The notes under the pieces were generated by a model. That model saw only the letters and a list, made by a program, of their open reading frames with translations. It had not been told where the DNA came from and searched no databases. A program made the translations under genes and the position numbers. Below, one piece after another: positions 28,660 to 38,249 of a stretch of DNA of 64,000 nucleotides (position 1 is its first letter; each line of letters starts with the position of its first letter). Where the stretch lies: the NCBI RefSeq assembly GCF_001011035.1, contig NZ_CP011492.1, positions 2,239,501 through 2,303,500 on the forward strand. Direction: 5' to 3'. The stretch comes from Streptomyces sp. CNQ-509. GTDB lineage: Bacteria > Actinomycetota > Actinomycetes > Streptomycetales > Streptomycetaceae.

Positions 28660-29514
28660 CTACGCGCCGCCCCGCCGCGACACCACCGCGCCCAGCAGCC
28701 CCGGCCCCGTGTGCGCCCCGATCACCGCGCCCACCTCGCTCAGATGCAGCTCCCCGAGCCCCGGCACCCGCTCCCGGAGCCGGTCCGCCAGCTCCGCCGC
28801 GCGCTCCGCCGCCGCCAGGTGGTGCACCGCGACGTCCACCGGGCCCTCCGCCGCCCGTTCGAGCACCAGCTCCTCCAGCCGCAGGATCGCCCGGCTCGCC
28901 GTGCGGACCTTCTCCAGCAGCTCGATCCGCCCGCCGTCCAGCCGCAGCAGCGGCTTGACCGCCAGCGCCGAGCCCAGCAGCGCCTGGGCGGTGCCGATCC
29001 GGCCGCCGCGGCGCAGGTAGTCCAGGGTGTCGACGTAGAAGAACGCCGAGGTGCCCGCCGCCCGCCGCTCCGCCGCCTCCACCGCGTCGTCCACGGTGCC
29101 GCCCGCCTCCGCCGCCTCCGCGGCGGCGATCGCGCAGAAGCCGAGGGCCATCGCCACCATGCGGGTGTCCACCACCCGCACCGGCACCGGCGCCTCCTTC
29201 GCCGCCAGCACCGCCGCGTCGTACGTCCCGGAGAACTCCGCGGACAGGTGCAGTGACACGATGCCCCGCGCGCCCGCCTCCGCCGCCTTCCGGTACGTCG
29301 CCGCGAAGAGCGCCGGACCGGGCCGCGAGGTCGTCACCGGGTTCCGCTTGCGGAGCGCCTCGGCCAGTGAGCGGGCGGAGATCTCGGTGCCCTCCTCCAG
29401 CGCCCGGTCACCGAGCACGACGGTCAGCGGGACGGAGATGATGCCGTGCCGCCGCATCGCCTCGGGAGGCAGATAGGCCGTGGAATCGGCGACGATCGCG
29501 ACATCGGAGGACAT
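28660..29514 (-). CDS. DegV family fatty-acid-binding protein
   Basis: A 284-residue DegV-type protein that binds a fatty acid, usually as the donor for a fatty-acid kinase. It shows VAIVADSTAYLPPE at the N-terminus, the segment NPVTTSRPGPALFAATYRKA, SLHLSAEFSGTYDAA near 95 and the C-terminal FFYVDTLDYLRRGGRIGTAQALLGSALAVKPLL. ATG at 29514 (MSSDVAIV) is the standard start; a longer frame adds 17 unrelated residues. It is transcribed toward comEA, with an 85-bp gap. Confidence 0.93.
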   Translation of the reverse strand: MSSDVAIVADSTAYLPPEAMRRHGIISVPLTVVLGDRALEEGTEISARSLAEALRKRNPVTTSRPGPALFAATYRKAAEAGARGIVSLHLSAEFSGTYDAAVLAAKEAPVPVRVVDTRMVAMALGFCAIAAAEAAEAGGTVDDAVEAAERRAAGTSAFFYVDTLDYLRRGGRIGTAQALLGSALAVKPLLRLDGGRIELLEKVRTASRAILRLEELVLERAAEGPVDVAVHHLAAAERAAELADRLRERVPGLGELHLSEVGAVIGAHTGPGLLGAVVSRRGGA

Positions 29515-29625
29515 GCCCAAGACACTACTGGGCTTGCCGAACACCCCGCATCCGAGGGCCCGCACGGCGCGTACGGGCTAGGCGGTCCGCCGAGGTGTCG
29601 CCCGGTGTCCCGGCCCCGGACAGCG

Positions 29626-30387
29626 CTACGCCGACTCCGGTTTGCGCATCTTCTCGATCTTCGACAGCAGCGCCTGGAAGGCGTCCTGCCCCTCCGTCGT
29701 CCCGCCGGACGACAGGGCCGGCTGCTGCTTCGGCGACCGGCCCGCACCGTCCGCGGGCCGCGCCGTTTCACCGGGAGCCGCCTTGGACGGCCCCTCGGAC
29801 GACGCGGCGCCCGGGGCGGTGGTCTCCTGCCCGTCAGCCGGCGTCCAGTGCCGCAGCGCGCCCGTCTCCAGGTCGATCTGCGTCGTCAGCGCGTCCAGCC
29901 CGTCCTCGTCCTGGGCCGTGTGCCGCGCGCGGTCCTGCGCCGCCCAGCGCAGCGAGTTCGCCGACTGCGCGATCCGCTCCGCGCGGCCGCGGAGCTCCGG
30001 CAGCCGCTCCGCGATGCGCGACTTGTCCGGCTCCCGCTCCAGGTGCCGCAGCTCGCCGTCGACCTGGCGCGCGTACTCGTGGAGCCGGTCGAGCAGCCCG
30101 ATCGACTCCCGCAGCCCGGGGTCGCCCTGCACCGCGTGCTCCAGCTCGCGGCGGGTGGCGTCGATGGAGTTGCGCAGGGAGAGCCGCAGGCCCGCGATGT
30201 CGCCGGCCGCGCCGGGCTGCACCGCGCGGCGGGCCCTGAGCGTCGTCTCCTGGACCGTTCTGCGGGTGTCGGCCACCGTGCGCTCGACGCCCCGCTTCAC
30301 CGCCCGCGTGGCCTTCACGGTCAGGACCACGCCCGCCGCGACACAGAGCACGAAGAACAGCGCCAGCAGAGCGACGACGACGTCCAT
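29626..30387 (-). CDS. Membrane-anchored coiled-coil protein, unknown function
   Basis: A 253-residue protein with a single N-terminal membrane helix (VVALLALFFVLCVAAGVVLTV). Long amphipathic helices rich in Arg/Glu (KRGVERTVADTRRTVQETTLRARRAVQ, LRLSLRNSIDATRRELEHA, LPELRGRAERIAQSANSL) form a probable coiled coil to about residue 165. A Pro/Ala/Gly-rich disordered tail leads to a last helix, FQALLSKIEKMRK. I do not recognise a named family. It lies downstream of leuS in the same direction, with 196 bp between them. Confidence 0.8.
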   Translation of the reverse strand: MDVVVALLALFFVLCVAAGVVLTVKATRAVKRGVERTVADTRRTVQETTLRARRAVQPGAAGDIAGLRLSLRNSIDATRRELEHAVQGDPGLRESIGLLDRLHEYARQVDGELRHLEREPDKSRIAERLPELRGRAERIAQSANSLRWAAQDRARHTAQDEDGLDALTTQIDLETGALRHWTPADGQETTAPGAASSEGPSKAAPGETARPADGAGRSPKQQPALSSGGTTEGQDAFQALLSKIEKMRKPESA

Positions 30388-30583
30388 GAGGTCCGCATCC
30401 CTCCATCTCGGGCCGCGCAGCCCCGGGCGGCCACGGCAGGCGGTCTGCCCTCCAGCGTACGGGTACGGGAAAGGCCGGGCGGCCCCGCAGGCCCCCGGCC
30501 CTCCCGGAATCGTCCCTTAGGGAACGCCCCCCGGGGACCGCCCGCGGCCGCTCCCGCGTCTCGCACGAAGGCGCCGGGCGGCC

Positions 30584-33466
<2,883 letters not shown>

Positions 33467-33516
33467 CGTCCTCAAAGCTCCTGGTGGTCTCTGCCTGCGG
33501 TCCGGATGCGGAAACG

Positions 33517-33540
33517 AAAAAACCCCTCGCACAGGAGGGG
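33517..33540 (-). terminator. leuS leader attenuator terminator
   Basis: On the minus strand CCCCTC (33540-33535) and GAGGGG (33528-33523) pair perfectly over a 6-base loop and are followed by TTTTTT. It lies 51 bp before the leuS ATG, so it can only act as a premature terminator within the leader. Confidence 0.8.
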
Positions 33541-33542
33541 AC

Positions 33543-33575
33543 GCCGCGCTGAGTATTTCCTGCCGTCAGCGCGGC
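33543..33575 (-). promoter_or_regulatory. Candidate antiterminator hairpin in leuS leader
   Basis: GCCGCGCTGA (minus strand, 33575-33566) and TCAGCGCGGC (33552-33543) pair over all 10 bases. The 5' arm contains the TGA stop of the leader peptide. A ribosome reaching that stop would cover the arm, while one stalled at the first Leu codons would leave it free. The 3' arm ends 2 bases before the terminator stem. Confidence 0.65.
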
Positions 33576-33604
33576 CCGCTAAGCAGAAGGCGTCGGGCAC
33601 GCAT
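33566..33604 (-). CDS. Leucine leader peptide of leuS (predicted)
   Basis: A 12-codon reading frame, Met-Arg-Ala-Arg-Arg-Leu-Leu-Leu-Ser-Gly-Pro-Arg, lies 99 bp upstream of leuS. The three consecutive Leu codons are CTT-CTG-CTT; CTT is rare in this genome type. A TATCCT -10-like box (33616-33611) ends 6 bases before the ATG, so the transcript would start at the ATG itself. Hairpin and terminator follow in the order expected for ribosome-mediated attenuation. Too short for standard gene callers; function is inferred. Confidence 0.7.
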   Translation of the reverse strand: MRARRLLLSGPR

Positions 33605-33639
33605 GCGCTCAGGATATCGCAGCCTGAAGGGGAGCCGAG

Positions 33640-33712
33640 TGGAGCTAAGGAGATTCGAACTCCTGACCCCTTGCATGCCATGCAAGTGCTCTACCAACTG
33701 AGCTATAGCCCC
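33640..33712 (-). tRNA. tRNA-Ala (anticodon GGC), copy 1
   Basis: A 73-nt cloverleaf on the minus strand. Acceptor arms GGGGCTA and TAGCTCC pair (one G-U), the D arm reads GCTCAGTTGGTAGAGC, the anticodon stem is CTTGC/GCAAG with loop ATGGCAT, and the T arm is AGGAGTTCGAATCTCCT. The discriminator is A and no CCA is encoded. Almost identical to the copy at 36922-36994. Confidence 0.97.
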
Positions 33713-33751
33713 TGGGCGGGCTTCACCCTACCCCACCGCGGCGGTGGCGGA

Positions 33752-33985
33752 TCAGGCGGTCGCGAACGAGTAGAAGCGCTTGAGCGTGCAGTGCTCGTCC
33801 AGCAGCCGGCCGTAGATCGGCTCGCCCTCCAGCTCGCGGTACGTCTCGATGGGATCGCCCTTTATGATCAGCGCCCGCGCGCACTCCTCGCACCAGTACT
33901 GGTAGTCGGGGTTGAGCGGCTCCATGTCGCGCACGATGGGGGTGCCGTTTCCGCACCAGTCGCACTTCCTGCTGTGTGCTCCCAT
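33752..33985 (-). CDS. Small CxxC zinc-binding protein
   Basis: A 77-residue protein with two CxxC pairs (CDWCGNGTP and CEECARALI) spaced about 25 residues apart, which should bind one zinc, then an acidic helix-rich tail ending LKRFYSFATA. I do not know its role; similar small proteins are conserved beside leuS in Streptomyces as far as I recall. ATG at 33985 is preferred to GTG at 33988, because GGAG lies 7 bases before the ATG. It starts 3 bases after the stop of the adjacent zinc-ribbon gene, so the two are coupled. Confidence 0.8.
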   Translation of the reverse strand: MGAHSRKCDWCGNGTPIVRDMEPLNPDYQYWCEECARALIIKGDPIETYRELEGEPIYGRLLDEHCTLKRFYSFATA

Positions 33986-33988
33986 CAC

Positions 33989-34162
33989 TCAGCTCCAGCT
34001 ATGGCCGCAGGCCGTGCACACATAGGACACTCCGCCGTTGTCACCGAGCACCTGCGCGACGTGCGAGGAACCGCAGGCTGGACAGTGCAGGGCGGAGGCG
34101 CGGATGGCTCCCGGCCGGCGGGACCCGGCCGCCGGCTGCCTCCTGGTGGCGCACGAAGGCAT
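33989..34162 (-). CDS. Small zinc-ribbon protein
   Basis: A 57-residue basic protein: an Arg/Pro-rich N-terminus and a C-terminal zinc ribbon with HCPACGSSHVAQVLG and YVCTACGHSWS, giving two CxxC knuckles. ATG at 34162 has a strong GGGAGGGG 8 bases upstream; earlier in-frame starts lack one. It resembles free-standing ribbons that bind nucleic acid or ribosomes, but function is unknown. It is cotranscribed with the 77-residue zinc protein. Confidence 0.75.
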   Translation of the reverse strand: MPSCATRRQPAAGSRRPGAIRASALHCPACGSSHVAQVLGDNGGVSYVCTACGHSWS

Positions 34163-34231
34163 CTCGCAGCCCCTCCCTTCGGCTTCCGCCCTGTGAGGAT
34201 GCTGTGATTCTGCCACGCGCGGCCGAGGTGG

Positions 34232-35725
34232 TCAGCGCCGATACCGGTACCGAACCCCCGCGAGCAGCCCGAGCACCCCCACAGCGGCCAGCGCGAGCAG
34301 CGCGTACCACACCGCGTCCGCGGAACTACGCGCCGTGAGCGCCCCCACGCGCTCCAGATACAGGGTGCCGATCGTCGCCACGCCGATGAGCCCGCCGAGC
34401 TGTGCGGTGGTCGTCAGCAGCCCGCTGGCGTGCGGCGCATCCTCGGTACGTACGAGCGCGAGCGCGGCCGTCAGGTTGGGGCTGAAGGCCAGTGCGAGGC
34501 CCAGGCCGACGCCGGTCAGCCCGGCGTAGAAGCCGGGGCCGCCCTCGCCGGCGCCGCGCATCGCCAGGCCCACCGCCAGGAACGACACCGTGAGCGTCAC
34601 GAAGCCCGCCGGCACCAGCGCCGGGTGCAGCCGCTCCGGGAGCCGCTGCCAGGTCAGCCCGGCGGCCCCGAAGGCGACGGCGGTCGGCACGAAGGTGAGC
34701 CCGGCGCGCAGCGGGCCGAAGCCCAGCCCCGACTGCAGGTGCAGCGCCATGACGAACATGAACGCGCCGTTGAGCACCATCGCAAGCCCGGAGCGCACCA
34801 CGGCCACGGGCATCCCCGGCGCACGCACCACGCGCGGAGGGAACAGCGGCACGCCCCCGCGCCGGGCCAGGCCCGACTCGTACGCCGCGAAGGCCACCGC
34901 CGCCGCGACGCTGCCGCCCAGCATCACCCAGCCCCAGACGGGCCAGTCCAGCTCCTGCCCGAGCACCAGCGGCACGGTGAACAGGGTCACCGCGGCCGCC
35001 AGCAGCACCAGCCCGCCGCGGTCGAGGACGCCGCCGTACGGGGTGCCGCCCGCCGCGGACCGCGGCTCGTCGGGCGGCAGCAGCCGGGCGCCGAGCACCA
35101 GCAGCGGCACGCCCACCACCACGTTCACCAGGAACACCGGGCGCCAGCTCCAGCCGAAGAGGTCGGCGCTGACCAGCAGGCCGCCCGCTATCTGCCCGGC
35201 GGCCGCGCCGGTGGCCAGGACTGCCGCGTAGACGCCGAGGGCCCGGACCCGCTCGGTGCCGGTGAAGTTGCGCTGGATCAGGCTGAGCACCTGCGGGATC
35301 ATCGCCGCCGCGCCCGCGCCCTGCACCAGCCGGAACGCGATGAGCTGTCCCGAGGTGGCGGCCAGCCCGCAGGCGAGGGAGGCGGCGGTGAAGAGCACGA
35401 GGCCACCGAGGTACATGCGGCGGTGGCCGAGCATGGCGCCCAGCCGCGCGCCGGTGATCAGCAGCACCGAGTACGAGATGACGTACCCGGCGATGATCAG
35501 TTGCAGCTCGGCCCCCGAGGTGCCCAGGTCGGTGCGCATGGTGGGGGCGGCGACGTTGACGATGAAGACGTCGAGCAGCGCCATGAACTGCCCGGCGAGG
35601 ACGATGCCGAGAAGCCAGCCGGTACGTGTGCCGGCCGCGTTGTCGGTGCCGCGCGCTTTACTGGAGACGGCGGCGGCGCCCGGCGCGCTCCCGCCGCCGG
35701 GGGACGTCGTGGTGGTGTCAGGCAT
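34232..35725 (-). CDS. MFS transporter, DHA2 (EmrB/QacA-like) family
   Basis: A 497-residue exporter with about 14 predicted membrane helices. The first helix reads WLLGIVLAGQFMALLDVFIVNVAAPTM, which holds the motif D1-like LDVFIVNVA. The loop GARLGAMLGHRRMYLGG is the conserved motif A, and RLVQGAGAAAMIPQ is motif C-like. It probably exports drugs or metabolites by proton antiport. ATG at 35725 was chosen; the upstream extension crosses the divergent promoter. It is divergent from the MmyB-type regulator at 35833, which likely controls it. Confidence 0.92.
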   Translation of the reverse strand: MPDTTTTSPGGGSAPGAAAVSSKARGTDNAAGTRTGWLLGIVLAGQFMALLDVFIVNVAAPTMRTDLGTSGAELQLIIAGYVISYSVLLITGARLGAMLGHRRMYLGGLVLFTAASLACGLAATSGQLIAFRLVQGAGAAAMIPQVLSLIQRNFTGTERVRALGVYAAVLATGAAAGQIAGGLLVSADLFGWSWRPVFLVNVVVGVPLLVLGARLLPPDEPRSAAGGTPYGGVLDRGGLVLLAAAVTLFTVPLVLGQELDWPVWGWVMLGGSVAAAVAFAAYESGLARRGGVPLFPPRVVRAPGMPVAVVRSGLAMVLNGAFMFVMALHLQSGLGFGPLRAGLTFVPTAVAFGAAGLTWQRLPERLHPALVPAGFVTLTVSFLAVGLAMRGAGEGGPGFYAGLTGVGLGLALAFSPNLTAALALVRTEDAPHASGLLTTTAQLGGLIGVATIGTLYLERVGALTARSSADAVWYALLALAAVGVLGLLAGVRYRYRR

Positions 35726-35751
35726 GCAGCGAGCATCCCCCGAGCGTCGTA

Positions 35752-35784
35752 CTGGTAGTGAGAGTCTGCCGATGCTGGTACTGA
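35752..35784. promoter_or_regulatory. Repeated motif in MFS/regulator divergent promoter
   Basis: CTGGTAGTGA (35752-35761) and CTGGTACTGA (35775-35784) are 10-bp direct repeats with one difference, centred 23 bp apart, about two helical turns. They lie in the 107-bp gap between the MFS exporter and the MmyB-type regulator and are candidate binding sites for that regulator. Confidence 0.5.
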
Positions 35785-35832
35785 CAGCACCTGGCACGGC
35801 GGGCGCAACGCCCCGACCCTGGGGAGATGAGC

Positions 35833-36786
35833 ATGACGACGATGGCGACCGGACGCCGCAGGCCGGAGCTGGCGGCCTTCCTGCGCAGCCGCCGGGCGCG
35901 CATCACCCCCGCGGACGTCGGCATGCCGCCGGGGCCGCGGCGCCGCACCCCGGGGCTCCGCCGCGAGGAGGTCGCGCAGCTCTCCGGCGTCGGCGTCACC
36001 TGGTACACGTGGCTGGAGCAGGGCCGGCGCATCAACGCCAGCCCCCAGGTGCTCGACGCGGTGGCGCGCACCCTGCGCCTGGACGCGATGGAGCGCGAGC
36101 ACCTCTACCACCTGGCCGAGGTGCCCTACGCGCCCGAGCCGGCCGCCGCCGCCCAGTCCGTCGGCCCCGAGGTGCTGGGGATCCTGGCCGCCATGGACCT
36201 GCCCGCGGCGGTCTACAACTCGCGCTATGACGTGCTCGCCGCCAACGAGCTGTACGAGCGCATGTTCCCCGCCGTCCGCGCCGCCGGACCGCAGGGCCGG
36301 AACGTGCTGTGGCAGCTCTTCTCCGCCCGCGCCTGCTGCTGCGCGATGGTCAACCGGGACGAGGAGCTGCCGATCCTCGTCGCCACGTTCCGCGGGGCGT
36401 ACGGGCGGCACGTCGGCGAGCCGTCCTGGGAGCGGCTGATCCGCACCCTCTCCGAGACCAGCGAGGACTTCGCGGAGATGTGGCGCAGCGGGGACGTGGC
36501 CCCGCCGGGCTCGCGCATCAAGGTCGTGCAGCACGCCTCGGTCGGCGAGCTGCGCTGCGTGTCGACGTCGCTGTCCATCACGGGCGCGCCGGAGACCCGG
36601 ATCGTCGTCTACACCCCCGCGGACGAGATGAGCCGCAAGCTGCTCGACTGCCTGCGGACGCTGGCGGACCCCCTGATCGGCTGCCCGGCCCACGCCCGCC
36701 CCCTCTCCGAGGAGCGCGCCCGCCAGGCGGCGCTGAAGGGGCCGGAGAACGGCGAATCCCGCCCCAGCGGGACGGGGGCGGGGTGA
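35833..36786 (+). CDS. MmyB-like XRE transcriptional regulator
   Basis: A 317-residue regulator. An N-terminal XRE helix-turn-helix (about 5-85: ELAAFLRSRRARITPADVG, RRTPGLRREEVAQLSGVGVTWYTWLEQGR) is joined to the MmyB-like ligand-binding domain (about 110-290: DLPAAVYNSRYDVLAANELYERMF, ... LSITGAPETRIVVYTPAD). These domains bind fatty acids or other small ligands. ATG at 35833 is preferred over 35827, because GGGGAG would abut the latter but sits 6 bases from the former. It is divergent from the MFS exporter, a common regulator-pump pairing. Confidence 0.9.
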   Translation: MTTMATGRRRPELAAFLRSRRARITPADVGMPPGPRRRTPGLRREEVAQLSGVGVTWYTWLEQGRRINASPQVLDAVARTLRLDAMEREHLYHLAEVPYAPEPAAAAQSVGPEVLGILAAMDLPAAVYNSRYDVLAANELYERMFPAVRAAGPQGRNVLWQLFSARACCCAMVNRDEELPILVATFRGAYGRHVGEPSWERLIRTLSETSEDFAEMWRSGDVAPPGSRIKVVQHASVGELRCVSTSLSITGAPETRIVVYTPADEMSRKLLDCLRTLADPLIGCPAHARPLSEERARQAALKGPENGESRPSGTGAG

Positions 36787-36921
36787 ACAGAGCGCGGGGC
36801 TGCGGGAGTGGAGGGGGCGCGGGTGGCGAAGCCCCCGCCAGGCGCGGACGAAGTCCGCGCAGAAACGACAAAGGCGACATGGTCCGCGCTTTCCGCGGGC
36901 ACACGTCGCCAGCCGGTTTTG

Positions 36922-36994
<73 letters not shown>

Positions 36995-37089
36995 TTGCAG
37001 TCGCCCTGCCGAACCGCGGGGCGAACGAGGTAGAGCTTAGCCGGAAGGGGCCCGGAAACAAAAATCGGTTACCGGAGGCCGCCCGGGAG

Positions 37090-37743
37090 CTACGTGTCGT
37101 CGCCCAGCACCGGCTCCGGCAGGCTGCCCGCGTTGTGCTCCAGCAGCCGCCAGCCGCGCACCGACTCCCCGAGCACCGACCAGCTGCAGTTCGACAGCCC
37201 GCCCAGCGCCTCCCAGTTGCGCGGCTCGATGCCCAGCAGCCGCCCGATGGTCGTCCGGATCGTGCCGCCGTGGCTCACCACCACCAGGGTGCCGGCCTCC
37301 GACAGCTTGTCCGCGTGCGCCAGCACCACCGGCGCCGCCCGGTCCGCGACCTCGGTCTCCAGCTCCCCGCCGCCGCGCCGCACCGGCTCACCGCGCTTCC
37401 ACGCCGCGTACTGCTCGCCGTGCCGCGCGATGATCTCCTCGTGCGTGAGTCCCTGCCAGACGCCCGCGTACGTCTCCCGCAGCGCGCTGTCGTACGTCAC
37501 CTCGAGGTTCGTCAGCGACGCCAGCTCCGCCGCCGTGGCACGGGTGCGCAGCAGGTCGGAGCAGATCATCGCGTCCGGACGGAGCGCCGCCAGCAGCCGG
37601 GCGGCGCGCCGCGCCTGCAGCACGCCCGCCTCGGTCAGCTCGATGTCGGTCTGGCCCTGGAAGCGCCGCTCCAGGTTCCAGGCCGTCTGGCCGTGCCGCC
37701 ACAGGACGATCCGGCGGTCACGCATCCCGCCGGGCCCCGTCAC
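37090..37743 (-). CDS. Histidine phosphatase family protein (phosphoglycerate mutase-like)
   Basis: A 217-residue phosphatase. The catalytic RHG motif is WRHGQTAWN near residue 15, the FQGQTDIELTEAG segment follows, and the second histidine lies in VVSHGGTIR near residue 157. ETYAGVWQGLTHEEI provides the acid region. The exact substrate is unclear; some relatives dephosphorylate phosphoglycerates or phosphosugars. Start is GTG at 37743 with GGAGG 6 bases upstream; it overlaps the 3' end of rsfS by 26 bases, indicating coupling. ATG at 37725 is an alternative. Confidence 0.92.
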   Translation of the reverse strand: MTGPGGMRDRRIVLWRHGQTAWNLERRFQGQTDIELTEAGVLQARRAARLLAALRPDAMICSDLLRTRATAAELASLTNLEVTYDSALRETYAGVWQGLTHEEIIARHGEQYAAWKRGEPVRRGGGELETEVADRAAPVVLAHADKLSEAGTLVVVSHGGTIRTTIGRLLGIEPRNWEALGGLSNCSWSVLGESVRGWRLLEHNAGSLPEPVLGDDT

Positions 37744-38149
37744 CGTGGGCCTCCGCGTACTCCGCGGCGCGGCCGCGGGTGGCCACCGCGTCCGGCGGCA
37801 GGTCCAGCTCGGGGCAGTCCTTCCACAGCCGCTCCAGGGCGTAGAACACCCGCTCCTCGGAGTGCTGCACGTGGACCACGATGTCCGAATAGTCCAGCAG
37901 CACCCAGCGGCCGTCCCGCTCGCCCTCGCGCCGCACCGGCTTGGCGCCGCGCTCCTTCAGCAGCGCCTCCTCGACGCCGTCCACGATGGCCTTGACCTGG
38001 CGGTCGTTGGGCGCCGAGGCGAGCAGGAAGGCGTCGGTGATGGCGAGGACGTCGCTGACGTCGTACGCGACGATGTCGTGCGCGAGCTTGTCGGCGGCGG
38101 CCTGGGCCGCGGTGCTGACCAGGTCGATGGAGCGGTCCGTTGCGGTCAC
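37718..38149 (-). CDS. rsfS: Ribosomal silencing factor RsfS
   Basis: A 143-residue protein of the RsfS/Iojap family, which binds L14 and prevents joining of the subunits when growth slows. The core runs from LAHDIVAYDVSDVLAITDAFLLASAPNDRQVKAI through RWVLLDYSDIVVHVQHSEERVFYALERLW. The tail is Ala/Asp/Arg-rich. The operon order nadD - LCP-like protein - rsfS - phosphatase is typical of actinomycetes and supports the call. Confidence 0.96.
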   Translation of the reverse strand: MTATDRSIDLVSTAAQAAADKLAHDIVAYDVSDVLAITDAFLLASAPNDRQVKAIVDGVEEALLKERGAKPVRREGERDGRWVLLDYSDIVVHVQHSEERVFYALERLWKDCPELDLPPDAVATRGRAAEYAEAHGDGARRDA

Positions 38150-38249
38150 GGGCAGGGCTGTCCACTTCTGTCGGGAACTCGGGGTATCGCTGCGGATACG
38201 TATTCCAGGATCTCACGCCCGTACGACAGCGCCGTGGCTCCCGGCTCCG

